The notes: generated by a model not told the origin, from the sequence alone. DNA of 64,000 nt from Candidatus Thioglobus sp. (GCA_028228555.1 JAOJBP010000008.1:1-64000), one strand, 5' to 3'. Positions 18,604 to 27,521 are shown, counted from the first letter of the stretch. Translations and numbers: made by a program.

Positions 18604-19539
18604 CTAACCGAACTTATTCTCAAAATTATCCAAGAAATCATCGATTGATAAATAATGACTGCCATCACAAGAGAAGTTAAGCCCTATAGAGCCATTCATG
18701 ATATTCAAACTGGCTGTTTTTAAGTATAGATTTTCATCCATAAAACGCAAATACTTAAACTTTTCAAATACGGTTTTAATTTGATCCTGGCTGACTTTAG
18801 CATTGTTGGGGTAATCTTTTTTTGGGTATAAAAGAAGAATATTAGGATTAATAATTTCATCTAAAACATGAACATGATAATTATAAGGATCATCCAAAGA
18901 CCAAACTGTAGCCCTAGATGCAGGGTAATGAAGTTTTAAGTGAAATACACCCAACTCGGACAATAACTCTATCGCAATATCATGCACAGTATCCAAGGAC
19001 TTATCCATGGCTGATTCGATACGTTGTTGATTAAACAAGTTTGATCGTATTTCAGGATCGCCTTTAATTTGTCGCCAATCTTCATGATTAAAATCTTGCT
19101 TAGGCAATGATAGCATCTCTATATCAAGGTCAAACACCAACATACCCATTATTTTGTCATCCCGACAAATAGTATGCACAATACTAATACATGGTTTTAA
19201 TGTCGCACTAGAAATATAAGCATCAGAAATATAAATAGGATGATCACGGTCAATGGTGTTAAAAAAAGGTCGATCTGATAAATTCTGCCCTTGAAAGTCA
19301 TCTGATATTTCTGACCTAGTAATATTGGCACTCAACTGCACGCCACTTTCATTTAAAACATATACCAAGTTGGCAAAATTATGGTTTTTCATATAAGACT
19401 GCAACAGCGCGTTTAAATGCTCCACATCTTTCTCAGCATCCAGATAATTATCACAAGCTTGTGACAATTGCATTAAACCTTCACTAAGTTGGTCTGTTAG
19501 AAAACTTTTTTGTTCAACAATAAGATCTGAAATATTCAT
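18604..19539 (-). CDS. soluble PDC/Cache-type sensor domain protein
   Basis: The 311 residues show one recognisable part, at about residues 55-145: LVYVLNESGVQLSANI, NLSDRPFFN, YISDAYISSATLKPCISIV and GMLVFDLDI, the pattern of PDC/Cache ligand-binding domains. Such domains are normally periplasmic parts of receptors, but I see neither signal peptide nor membrane helix here, and no kinase, cyclase, EAL or methyl-accepting output domain. The C-terminal half is not recognised. It is last in the dapA-bamC-ligA run, 12 bases after ligA. A role in sensing a small metabolite is inference. Confidence 0.65.
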   Translation of the reverse strand: MNISDLIVEQKSFLTDQLSEGLMQLSQACDNYLDAEKDVEHLNALLQSYMKNHNFANLVYVLNESGVQLSANITRSEISDDFQGQNLSDRPFFNTIDRDHPIYISDAYISSATLKPCISIVHTICRDDKIMGMLVFDLDIEMLSLPKQDFNHEDWRQIKGDPEIRSNLFNQQRIESAMDKSLDTVHDIAIELLSELGVFHLKLHYPASRATVWSLDDPYNYHVHVLDEIINPNILLLYPKKDYPNNAKVSQDQIKTVFEKFKYLRFMDENLYLKTASLNIMNGSIGLNFSCDGSHYLSIDDFLDNFENKFG

Positions 19540-19551
19540 AATAATAATATT

Positions 19552-21453
19552 CTACTGATTAATAAGTTTCAAATAATCTAATTCACTCAAAACTTCAACT
19601 CCAAACTCTTGTGCACTTTGAATCTTTTTAGGGCCTACATTTTCACCAACCACCAAATAATCGGTCTTTCGGCTCACGCCACTAGCAACCTTAATACCGA
19701 ATGCTTTGGCTTGTTTTTTCATGCCTTCTCTCGAAGAATTCATCTTGCCAGTAAAGACAATACTTTTGCCAGATAGCTCATGAAAAAAATCTAAAGAATC
19801 TTGTTGCAAAGCTGTTGTTTCTAAATTAAATTGATAAGATTTTAATAAATCAAATTCTGGCTTAATAGCAAATAATCCGCTAACAATCATTTTTGACGTT
19901 AACTCAGCAAATCCATCTATTTCGGATATGCTAGATAAGTTTAAGCTAAATATTTCGTTCAAAGGATAAGCTTTCAATAGGTTTTCACAATTACCCATCC
20001 CCATTCTTGCCATTCCAAATGCTGCTAAAAAACGCCAATCTTCCACCTGTTCTGTGTGTGATCTTTTTAGTTGATTAATTAGGTTTTCACTTGTTTTTTC
20101 GCCAAAACCCATCGCCATTAATGCGCTATGATCTAATAGATAAATTTGTGAAATTTTGCGAATACCATGCTCATAGAGTTTTTCAATGGTGGCGATTCCA
20201 AAGCCATCATTATTAGCCAGTATTTTAAAAAAATACTCCATCTTACCAATCACTTGCGCAGGGCAAAGATTATGATTAACGCACATTAAGAAGTCAGACT
20301 CCCATTCTAATGGCGCCTTACAACTTGGGCAAAGCGCAGGAATATCAACATCTACGGATTTTAAAACCTTGTTAATCTTAGGAATCACTAGTCCAGAACG
20401 CATAAGCTCAATCACACTGCCAGCGCCCAAACCTTGTTCCTTGACTAAGCCATAATGATGTCCAGTCGCACGCACAATAGTTGCACCACTAAGCTGTGTT
20501 GGCTCTAATTCTGCAACTGGTGTAATCTTTCCGGTGCGTCCAACTTGCGGGGTAACTGACAAAACCTTAACTTGAGCTGTGTCTTTATTTTGTTTAAAAG
20601 CAACCTGCCAACGATGAAATTTTCGATTAGCGCCCATCTGTTTTTTTAACGCTTCATTAGTAGCCTCAAATACTACACCATCTACATCAAAATCAACCAT
20701 GGATAATACATCAGCCACAATCAGATCAAAGCCATCAATAAGCTCTTTAATCCCACCCTGCCAGTTTGGTAATTGTGCAAATGGTACAAATAAAGCAGCT
20801 TTTTCGTTAATGGCTTGTTGGGCTTTTTTGTCCAGGGCTTTTTCTTTTATAAGGCTAGCTTGAAAATTACGAGGATATTCAAAACTATCAGATAAATGTG
20901 TTTGAAAATAGCTTTGCTTAATAACAATTTCACCAGCGCCCTGGCCACGACTTGAATCATTATAAACTTGGAGTCCGCGGGAAAATACTCTGGAAATATC
21001 ACTGCCTTTTTTTCCATCTCCACGCGTATATAAACGCTCGCCATCATCAAAGCCTGCAAAGCCATCAAGCTTAGGCGTTGCTTTAAGTTGAATAGATTGA
21101 ATATCTAGATTGATTTCAATGGCTGATTTTTCTAAGCGCTCAATCCATTTGTGAATTTCAATCCAAGAATAAGCTTTATCGGTAGAAAGCATGGCTTCAG
21201 GCAATAAAACCTTCTCCTCAGAAAATCCTTCTCCTTCTGGTTCAACCAATTGAAACAATGCATGTTGTGGAAGTCTTTGCTTTAATACAGGAAGATAAAC
21301 GAAATCATAATCCTGATCACTAATGATAGGATTGCCATCACGATAAGTGGCATTAGCCAACTCGCAAAACTGAACTAAATCTTGGTCAGATAAATCATCC
21401 ACCAAGATCTCCTGGCGAATAATTTGATCAATCGTCTGTTGTGACAATGTCAC
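19552..21453 (-). CDS. divergent NAD+-dependent DNA ligase-like protein
   Basis: The 633 residues keep the LigA layout: adenylation domain with KLDG, TRGDG and GEIVIK, OB-fold with VGRTGKITPVA, four-cysteine zinc motif (CPSC...CVNHNLC), helix-hairpin-helix region and a C-terminal BRCT domain (LSGKSIVFTGK, SRKTDYLVVG). Several conserved active-site residues differ: motif IV reads DGVVFE where the family has DGVVIK, the residue two before the KLDG lysine is Thr instead of Glu, and the PRNAAAGSLR block is PRNFQASLI. It may be weakly active or specialised. The start is GTG at 21453, with AAGG directly before it and AGGG slightly upstream. Confidence 0.8.
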   Translation of the reverse strand: MTLSQQTIDQIIRQEILVDDLSDQDLVQFCELANATYRDGNPIISDQDYDFVYLPVLKQRLPQHALFQLVEPEGEGFSEEKVLLPEAMLSTDKAYSWIEIHKWIERLEKSAIEINLDIQSIQLKATPKLDGFAGFDDGERLYTRGDGKKGSDISRVFSRGLQVYNDSSRGQGAGEIVIKQSYFQTHLSDSFEYPRNFQASLIKEKALDKKAQQAINEKAALFVPFAQLPNWQGGIKELIDGFDLIVADVLSMVDFDVDGVVFEATNEALKKQMGANRKFHRWQVAFKQNKDTAQVKVLSVTPQVGRTGKITPVAELEPTQLSGATIVRATGHHYGLVKEQGLGAGSVIELMRSGLVIPKINKVLKSVDVDIPALCPSCKAPLEWESDFLMCVNHNLCPAQVIGKMEYFFKILANNDGFGIATIEKLYEHGIRKISQIYLLDHSALMAMGFGEKTSENLINQLKRSHTEQVEDWRFLAAFGMARMGMGNCENLLKAYPLNEIFSLNLSSISEIDGFAELTSKMIVSGLFAIKPEFDLLKSYQFNLETTALQQDSLDFFHELSGKSIVFTGKMNSSREGMKKQAKAFGIKVASGVSRKTDYLVVGENVGPKKIQSAQEFGVEVLSELDYLKLINQ

Positions 21454-21464
21454 CTTGGCCCTAA

Positions 21465-22598
21465 TTAGAATTGCTTAGCAACACTTCCCAAGAATTCATA
21501 ACTAAAGTCAATGGTTGCTTGTTCATTTTCTTCGGAAAGATCATTAAAGTACACTTCTGTTTTTCCAGTATCAATCTGTTTAACGATAATTTGAAATGAT
21601 TTCTTAATCGCATCATCACCAAACATGCGTGACCAAATACCCTGATCTTCAGTTCTGGCAATACTAATGTAGAAGCTACCTTCTTTAACATCTTTATCTT
21701 CAATTTCAGTATTTAGCTGATCTAGCGCCCAGCCCATATTATCCCAAGTGTCATATTGACCTAACGAGAAAGTCAACTTAGCATAGCCACCAATGCCTTT
21801 TCCTATCTCTACATTCAACACTTTATCTTCTTTAGCTTGGATAATTTTTTCTCTAGATGCCGCATGATCGCCACCTAAGAAGGTCATTAATCGATACAGC
21901 ATTTCTGTTTCTAATGACTTATCTTTAGGACGAGACTGCCAAATGGTGTTCTCCTCATCTTTACCCTCATTAGTTAATACCTCTTCCATAGAGGTTAAAG
22001 ATAAATAAACTTCTGATTTTTTACCATCAGCCATTGGCTCGATACGAATGCGATACTTGTCAACTATAGGTAATGCATAGCGAGCTGCGATAGCTTTTTT
22101 TAACATTGAGCGAATAATACCTAGAGAACGATCTGGAATTTCAGGCTTATTTTCTAAAAAATCTGTTTCCATCAAGCCAATTTTTTTATTGGTTTTTTTA
22201 ATAGCAAAACCATTGGACTTAAAGAAGCTCTTTGATAAATTCCAAACTGCTTCTGGCGTTTTATCAACCGATAACCAACGACGATCTCCAGATTTTTTCA
22301 CCTCAATATTAGACGGCGTTCTCAAGATACTTGACGCCTCTTTAATAGCTTCGTCTTTTTTAGAAAAACTAATCGTATCTTCTTGAATATTAGACACATA
22401 GTTCTCTAACTTAAATGCATTTTGCGAGCTAGGCTTGGTTAAATCTGGTGGGATTTCCAACGAAGAAACCGTCTTATTAGAGTAATATTTAATATCTCTT
22501 TCACCCAAACTTTGAGTTGGCTCTGGAGTTTTTTCTTCAAAAGAAAAACAACCTACTAAAGACAAAGAAAGTAGCGCTGTTAATGATATTTTGATCAT
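21465..22598 (-). CDS. bamC: outer membrane assembly lipoprotein BamC
   Basis: Lipoprotein of the BAM complex, which inserts beta-barrels into the outer membrane. The 377-residue precursor has a short signal sequence with lipobox LVGC (lipidated Cys17), a poorly conserved N-terminal region with IPPDLTKP as in BamC, and two helix-grip-like domains (about 105-220 and 255-375). The position directly after dapA, with one base between, is the classical gammaproteobacterial context. ligA follows after 11 bases. Confidence 0.88.
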   Translation of the reverse strand: MIKISLTALLSLSLVGCFSFEEKTPEPTQSLGERDIKYYSNKTVSSLEIPPDLTKPSSQNAFKLENYVSNIQEDTISFSKKDEAIKEASSILRTPSNIEVKKSGDRRWLSVDKTPEAVWNLSKSFFKSNGFAIKKTNKKIGLMETDFLENKPEIPDRSLGIIRSMLKKAIAARYALPIVDKYRIRIEPMADGKKSEVYLSLTSMEEVLTNEGKDEENTIWQSRPKDKSLETEMLYRLMTFLGGDHAASREKIIQAKEDKVLNVEIGKGIGGYAKLTFSLGQYDTWDNMGWALDQLNTEIEDKDVKEGSFYISIARTEDQGIWSRMFGDDAIKKSFQIIVKQIDTGKTEVYFNDLSEENEQATIDFSYEFLGSVAKQF

Positions 22599-22599
22599 A

Positions 22600-23496
22600 C
22601 TATATAACTCCCAAATTAGATAAATCTTGCTCTAATACTACTCGAGCCTCTTGTGATAATTTTGTTAGCGGCAAGCGAATACCGCGCTCGCATTTGCCCA
22701 TTTTATGCATCGCCCATTTCACCGGTATTGGATTAGACTCAATAAATAAACTTTGATGTATATTTGTCAGTGGCTGATTAATAGATATAGCCACCTCTTT
22801 GTTATCTTCAAATGCTGCTTGATAAGCTTTAGCCAAGGCCTCTGGTACAACATTAGCACTCACAGAGATGCCGCCATGGCCACCCATTAAAATAAACTCA
22901 ATCGCTGTAGCATCATCACCACTATAAAGCAAGAAATCTTCTGGACACTGATCAATTAATGCACGAGCGACATTCAAATCACCCGTCGCATCTTTAATGC
23001 CAATAATATTTTTAACGGACGATAAACGCACCGCTGTTTCTACTGATAAATCTACCGCTGTTCTACCCGGAACATTATACAAAATTTGATCAATATCCAC
23101 CGTTTCAGCAATCAACTTATAATGATGGTATAAACCCTCTTGTGTTGGCTTATTGTAATACGGTGTCACCAATAAACAGGCATCTGCACCTATATCTTTT
23201 GCAGCTTGTGTCAGCTCAATTGCCTCAGAAGTTGAATTCGCCCCCGTGCCTGCAATAACAGGAATCCGCGCATTAGCAAGCTTAACAGTTGCTCGCATGA
23301 CTTCAATATGCTCATCTTGATTAAGGGTTGCACTTTCGCCCGTGGTTCCCATGGAGATAATCGCACGCGTGCCTGACGCCACATGAAAATCCACCAAAGA
23401 TTCAAGCGCGGCATAATCTACCGATCCATCATCATGCATCGGGGTTATCAAGGCTACCATTGAGCCAGTTAAAGGGTGATTAAGTCGCATTGCCAT
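22600..23496 (-). CDS. dapA: 4-hydroxy-tetrahydrodipicolinate synthase
   Basis: Condenses pyruvate with aspartate semialdehyde, the first committed step to diaminopimelate and lysine. The 298 residues form the DHDPS TIM barrel with GTTGESATL, YYNKPTQEG, the catalytic Tyr140 in LYNVPGRT and the Schiff-base Lys168 in GIKDATGD. First gene of a dapA-bamC-ligA-sensor run. A second ATG two codons later is an equally possible start. dapE lies about 4 kb away on the same strand. Confidence 0.96.
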   Translation of the reverse strand: MAMRLNHPLTGSMVALITPMHDDGSVDYAALESLVDFHVASGTRAIISMGTTGESATLNQDEHIEVMRATVKLANARIPVIAGTGANSTSEAIELTQAAKDIGADACLLVTPYYNKPTQEGLYHHYKLIAETVDIDQILYNVPGRTAVDLSVETAVRLSSVKNIIGIKDATGDLNVARALIDQCPEDFLLYSGDDATAIEFILMGGHGGISVSANVVPEALAKAYQAAFEDNKEVAISINQPLTNIHQSLFIESNPIPVKWAMHKMGKCERGIRLPLTKLSQEARVVLEQDLSNLGVI

Positions 23497-23546
23497 AAAC
23501 CATAAAATATTATTAAGATTATATACGAATTGCTTTTGTTGGGCAT

Positions 23547-23570
23547 AAAAAAACCCAGCCGAAGCTGGGC
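23547..23570 (-). terminator. terminator after the small outer-membrane protein gene
   Basis: On the minus strand GCCCAGC, loop TTCG, GCTGGG, then a seven-T-rich tail broken only by one base. The UUCG tetraloop makes it very stable. It insulates dapA from the upstream gene. Confidence 0.92.
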
Positions 23571-23592
23571 TTATAAGTTTTAAAAATAAGCT

Positions 23593-24276
23593 TTAAAACT
23601 TAGTTACAAGAGTTAAGCCTGTAACATTAACTTTCTCAGAGTCAATTTTATACTTGCTATAATCTGCCCTTATGTCCATTTCAGGAGTTAGGTCGTACGT
23701 ACCACCAACTCCAAAATATGTATCTGTTCCACTTGCTGTTGCAGATGCTGTGTCATACGCCCCTGTAGTATAATCAACCCCATTTACAGTCAAAGTTCCA
23801 GCTGTAAGCGTTCCAGATAGTCTAGCTGTTCCATCCCATTTGTAGATTCCTGCTTTTGCAAAAGCATCAATCTTCTCTGAAACTGGCGTTGAATATATGC
23901 CACCAAACGTCCATCCATAAACTTCTGCAGATACATCTACTGTACCAGCTAAATCTGATGTATAAGAATAAGAATTTCCTGCATAAGTTCCAGATACTGC
24001 AGAATTTACAGACCAAGAGCCACTAGCATTAATTAACTTATTCATGTCAAGGTAGCCACCTTCAAATGCAAAATTATCATTAACTTTATAGCCAATACCA
24101 ACATGCATTCCATCATCATCCAGACTAACTCCGCCAACATCAGATGCATTTAAATCAAGCTCACTATTTTGCATACCAATATATCCATACCAATTATCAT
24201 CTGTAGTAGCATTCACTGCCATTGACGCTGTGGCTAAAAATAAGGCTGCAATCGCAGTATTTAATTGTTTTTTCAT
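23593..24276 (-). CDS. small outer-membrane beta-barrel protein (OmpA-like barrel)
   Basis: The 227-residue precursor has a clear signal peptide (cleavage near ASMAVNA, about residue 23), alternating polar/hydrophobic strands such as WYGYIGMQ, HVGIGYKVND, AFEGGYLD and DIRADYSKY, and the terminal ...LVTKF with C-terminal Phe expected for BAM substrates. About eight strands fit an OmpA/OmpX-size barrel. Long Ser/Thr/Gly/Ala segments (85-110, 155-185) would be surface loops. The precise family is not certain. It has its own terminator and is divergent from the Xre regulator. Confidence 0.75.
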   Translation of the reverse strand: MKKQLNTAIAALFLATASMAVNATTDDNWYGYIGMQNSELDLNASDVGGVSLDDDGMHVGIGYKVNDNFAFEGGYLDMNKLINASGSWSVNSAVSGTYAGNSYSYTSDLAGTVDVSAEVYGWTFGGIYSTPVSEKIDAFAKAGIYKWDGTARLSGTLTAGTLTVNGVDYTTGAYDTASATASGTDTYFGVGGTYDLTPEMDIRADYSKYKIDSEKVNVTGLTLVTKF

Positions 24277-24416
24277 TATCTTTTCCTTGTTATATAAAAA
24301 TAATCTTATTAAAAATAGGGTTCATTAATAAAGCTAAAAATATTATATAATAATTAAAATTAGTAGCTCTTTATAAACTATTTTTTTCATTTAAGATAAG
24401 TTGTTAAAATTTTGCT

Positions 24417-24734
24417 ATGGAATTATTATCAGAACGCATTAAACAGGCAAGGCTATTAAAAAACCTGTCCCAAAAAAATCTTGCCAGCAAGATTGGTGTT
24501 AGTGCCTCTGCCATTTCTCAATACGAATCCAACGCCGACTTTCATACTGAGCCCAGCATTAAGAAATTAATCGCCATTAGTAAGGCTCTTGACGTTTCTA
24601 TCGAATGGCTGGCCACAGGCAGAGGTGCTAAAAATATCCAAAATTTTTTAAAAAACGAAAAATCACTTCCCTCCTGGCAATCCACCAAACAAAAAGAATT
24701 ATTATCATTATTTGATAAACTCCCCATTGACTAA
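24417..24734 (+). CDS. Xre-family helix-turn-helix regulator, probably truncated by an in-frame stop
   Basis: The 105 residues start with a lambda-repressor-type HTH (residues 4-60: RIKQARLLKNLSQKNLASK, ASAISQYES, LIAISKALDVSIEWLATG) of the phage-type Xre group. The TAA at 24732-24734 is followed in the same frame by 23 more codons (to a TAA at 24804-24806) reading KEEQLQALKAITKLLENN, which is the kind of helix that normally ends these proteins. The original gene therefore probably ran to 24806. DNA binding should remain; dimerisation may be affected. It is divergent from the outer-membrane protein gene, 140 bases away, its possible target. Confidence 0.78.
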   Translation: MELLSERIKQARLLKNLSQKNLASKIGVSASAISQYESNADFHTEPSIKKLIAISKALDVSIEWLATGRGAKNIQNFLKNEKSLPSWQSTKQKELLSLFDKLPID

Positions 24735-24806
24735 AAGGAAGAGCAGTTACAAGCTTTAAAGGCGATTACCAAACTACTAGAAAATAACAACTCAAAAATT
24801 TCGTAA

Positions 24807-25006
24807 ATAATGCAAATGACACAAAAAACTGATTATTTGCATTCAAACAAGGTCTAATTCTCCTTTTTAATAGGTTAAATTTCACTTATTTGCTCAAAAA
24901 CCACTGTTTTTTTTACCATAAACCTGTTTTTATTGCCGCAAAACCCTGTAATAAACTAGGATGATAAAAATAATTCACAAATAATGAAAATGGCTGATTT
25001 TTAGCC
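24807..25006. other. AT-rich gene-free stretch
   Basis: No ORF or RNA gene recognised between the remnant of the Xre reading frame and the amtB terminator. It holds only short runs of A and T and a small TGGCT/AGCCA dyad at about 24991-25006. Confidence 0.5.
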
Positions 25007-25045
25007 AAAAAAAACCCGCTAGAACAAAGTTTTTAGCGGGCTTTT
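25007..25045 (-). terminator. terminator after amtB
   Basis: CCCGCTA (25015-25021) pairs with TAGCGGG (25034-25040). On the minus strand the hairpin is followed by eight T (25007-25014); on the plus strand by CTTTT only. Confidence 0.9.
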
Positions 25046-25062
25046 GTTAGGTCAGATAAAAA

Positions 25063-26337
25063 TTACAAATCGTAACCTCTTTCTTCATGAGAAACAATAT
25101 CCAAACCTTGTTGTTCCTCTTCAGCACTCACTCGTAAGCCGGTGATCATGCCAACCACTTTTAGAATGATATAAGTTGCAAACGCGGTATAGACAATCGT
25201 TGCCACAACACCAATTACTTGAACGTTTAGCTGTGACATAATAGACATCCCTTCTGCTAAGCCTTGGCCTGAGAATATGCCCAGTTGATCTGATGCAAAA
25301 ACAGCTGCCATTAGGGTGCCGATAATACCGCCCACACCATGAACAGGAAAAACATCTAAAGAATCATCAATTTTCCATTTTTGCTTGATCAAAATCACGG
25401 CATTAAAACACACAACACCTGCCACAATACCAATCACCAAACCACCTGCAGGGCCAACAAAGCCCGATGCTGGTGTAATGGTACCTAAGCCTGCAATCAA
25501 ACCTGTTACTGCACCTAATGCGGTTGGTTTGCCATATTTAACCCACTCATAAAACATCCAAGTCATCGCACCTGCTGCTGCTGAAATATGCGTCACTAAC
25601 ATCGCCATGGCTGCATCGCCATTGGCTGCGAGTGCTGAGCCACCATTAAAACCAAACCAGCCAACCCAAAGCATTGCTGCGCCCGTGATAGTCATGGTCA
25701 TGTTGTGTGGAGGCATCGGCTTTTTTGGAAACCCGTTTCTAGGGCCTAGCACAATAGCTGCTACCAACGCCGCAACACCGGCTGTAATATGCACGACAAT
25801 ACCGCCAGCAAAGTCAAGAATACCCATTTCACCTAACCAGCCACCACCCCATACCCAATGAGTAACCGGTGCATAAACAACAATTAACCATATTGCACTA
25901 AACAACAATACGGCTGAAAACTTCATGCGTTCGGCAAAGCCACCAATGATAAGAGCTGGGGTAATAATCGCGAAAGTCATTTGAAATAATGCAAATAAAC
26001 TCTCAGGAATATCACCACTTAACGTATCTTCAGTAATGCCTGATAGCATAAATTTAGACAAGTCGCCAAAATACGCATTGCCATCTGTAAAGGCAATTGA
26101 ATAGCCCGCAACTAACCAAAGAATTGACGCGATACCTGCAATGGCAAAACATTGCATAAGCACCGATAGGATATTCTTGGTACGAACCAAGCCACCATAA
26201 AACAATGCTAAACCTGGCAGGGTCATAAATAATACCAACGCTGTAGACGTTAGAATCCATGAAGTGTTTGCACCATCTAAACCTTCGGCAAACACAACCA
26301 TTGGCATTAAAGCCAATATACTTAATAATTTTTTCAT
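25063..26337 (-). CDS. amtB: ammonium transporter AmtB
   Basis: Second ammonium channel of the window, closer to the E. coli AmtB type. The 424-residue precursor begins with a cleavable signal peptide (to about VVFA, residue 17), which the other Amt lacks. Motifs include LFYGGLVRTKN, GGFAERMKFSA, the pore histidine in GGIVVHITAGVAAL, WFGFNGGSALA and FPVHGVGGIIGT with the second pore histidine. It follows glnK by ten bases, so it forms the standard PII-channel pair. Confidence 0.95.
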   Translation of the reverse strand: MKKLLSILALMPMVVFAEGLDGANTSWILTSTALVLFMTLPGLALFYGGLVRTKNILSVLMQCFAIAGIASILWLVAGYSIAFTDGNAYFGDLSKFMLSGITEDTLSGDIPESLFALFQMTFAIITPALIIGGFAERMKFSAVLLFSAIWLIVVYAPVTHWVWGGGWLGEMGILDFAGGIVVHITAGVAALVAAIVLGPRNGFPKKPMPPHNMTMTITGAAMLWVGWFGFNGGSALAANGDAAMAMLVTHISAAAGAMTWMFYEWVKYGKPTALGAVTGLIAGLGTITPASGFVGPAGGLVIGIVAGVVCFNAVILIKQKWKIDDSLDVFPVHGVGGIIGTLMAAVFASDQLGIFSGQGLAEGMSIMSQLNVQVIGVVATIVYTAFATYIILKVVGMITGLRVSAEEEQQGLDIVSHEERGYDL

Positions 26338-26347
26338 TTTTTACTCC

Positions 26348-26686
26348 TTAAAGTGCGTCTTGATCAGTTTCGCCTGTGCGAATACGAACGACTTTATCTA
26401 AATTAGTTACAAAAATTTTGCCATCACCAACTTTGCCTGAATTGGCAATATTGCTAATGGTGTCAATAACAACATCAAGTTTTGATGCAGGTATTGCCAA
26501 CTCTAATTTAATTTTTGGTAAAAAATCAACTTGATATTCAGCGCCACGATATAACTCGGTGTGCCCTTTTTGACGACCAAAGCCTTTCACTTCGGTAACA
26601 GTAATGCCAGATATCCCCACTTCTGAAAGTGCTTCTCTAACATCATCTAATTTATGCGGTCGTAGAATTGCCGTTACAAATTTCAT
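26348..26686 (-). CDS. glnK: PII signal protein GlnK
   Basis: 112 residues beginning MKFVTAILRPHKLDDVR, with the T-loop [16 protein letters not shown] (Tyr51), GKVGDGKIFV and the terminal [13 protein letters not shown]. Its role is to sense nitrogen and energy status and to block AmtB when nitrogen is plentiful. GGAGAG precedes the ATG at good spacing. It is the second PII gene in 10 kb and clearly diverged from the other. Its leader contains a tandem hexaloop-hairpin candidate. Confidence 0.94.
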   Translation of the reverse strand: MKFVTAILRPHKLDDVREALSEVGISGITVTEVKGFGRQKGHTELYRGAEYQVDFLPKIKLELAIPASKLDVVIDTISNIANSGKVGDGKIFVTNLDKVVRIRTGETDQDAL

Positions 26687-26752
26687 ACTTCTCTCCTTTG
26701 GTAATTACAAATATTACTATTCGCAATTAGAAATAAACCCTTCATGGGCAAC

Positions 26753-26797
26753 TTGTTAGCAACAATGCTTGATTACAACACTCTACGCCGTTGTAGA
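26753..26797 (-). promoter_or_regulatory. candidate ANTAR-target tandem hexaloop hairpins in the glnK-amtB leader
   Basis: In the minus-strand transcript P1 is UCUAC-AACGGC-GUAGA (26782-26797, five pairs). P2 has an inner stem AGC-AUUGUU-GCU (26758-26769) with outer pairing UUGU/ACAA (26775-26778 with 26753-26756) across an internal loop. Both loops have six bases with A1 and G4. P1 is convincing and P2 is weak. I see no strong terminator after P2, so the mechanism would have to differ from that at the other operon. Confidence 0.45.
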
Positions 26798-26808
26798 ATA
26801 ATGCAGTT

Positions 26809-26836
26809 ATTATAAATTTTTTTTCTAAAAAAGCAA
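26809..26836 (-). promoter_or_regulatory. putative glnK-amtB promoter
   Basis: TATAAT on the minus strand (26809-26814) with TTGCTT (26831-26836) 16 bases upstream. The transcript would begin about five bases before hairpin P1, the same geometry as at the first glnK. Confidence 0.5.
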
Positions 26837-26843
26837 ATAAACG

Positions 26844-27521
26844 CTATTTTTTAATGAGATCTTGACGCTTTCTTTTAGTGCTTTTAAGTGATTGATCTTC
26901 ACGCCAAGCATCAATATTTGCCTGATGTCCACTGAGCAAAACTTCTGGCACTTGCTGGCCATCAATAATTTCTGGACGAGTATAGTGCGGATAATCAAGT
27001 AAACCATTAGCAAATGAATCATTCAGGGATTCTGCATTACCCAAAACGCCGGGTATATGTCTGCTCACACTATCAATTAAAACCATGGCGGCTAGTTCAC
27101 CCCCACTAATCACATAATCACCAATGGACACCTCTAAGTCTACGTCATGCTCAATCACGCGCTCATCCACACCTTCGTAACGCCCACATAATAGTGTGAC
27201 TGATTCAAGTTTAGAGATTTCAATGGCTAGTTGATGGGTGAGTTTCTGGCCTTGAGGTGATAAGTAAATAATTTTAGAATTTGATTTTTTTTGTTTTATT
27301 TGCTCAATGCAGCTTCGAATGGGCTTAACCTGCATCACCATACCAGCGCCGCCACCATAAGGTTTATCGTCAACATTGCGATACTTGTTATCAGAATAAT
27401 CCCTGAGTTGCCAGGTATGAATTTCAAGCAATAATTTTTTAATACCTCGAGCGACAACACCTTCGTCCTTAATCGCACAAAACATGTCAGGAAATAAGGT
27501 GATGACGTCAAAACGCATCAT
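26844..27521 (-). CDS. trmD: tRNA (guanine-N1)-methyltransferase TrmD
   Basis: Methylates G37 next to the anticodon, preventing frameshifting. The 225 residues contain the trefoil-knot SAM-binding motifs YLSPQGQKL, LLCGRYEGVDERV and SIGDYVISGGELAAM, plus the C-terminal DYPHYTRP and LLSGHQANIDAWR. It is about 30 residues shorter at the C terminus than E. coli TrmD (255), which many species share. The usual rpsP-rimM-trmD-rplS context is absent; it follows dapE with one base between. Confidence 0.96.
   Translation of the reverse strand: MMRFDVITLFPDMFCAIKDEGVVARGIKKLLLEIHTWQLRDYSDNKYRNVDDKPYGGGAGMVMQVKPIRSCIEQIKQKKSNSKIIYLSPQGQKLTHQLAIEISKLESVTLLCGRYEGVDERVIEHDVDLEVSIGDYVISGGELAAMVLIDSVSRHIPGVLGNAESLNDSFANGLLDYPHYTRPEIIDGQQVPEVLLSGHQANIDAWREDQSLKSTKRKRQDLIKK

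Noticed and set aside
18423..18680. Plus-strand ORF across the glnK leader
   Set aside because: It is antisense to the hairpins and terminator, has lysine-rich low-complexity content and no ribosome binding site.
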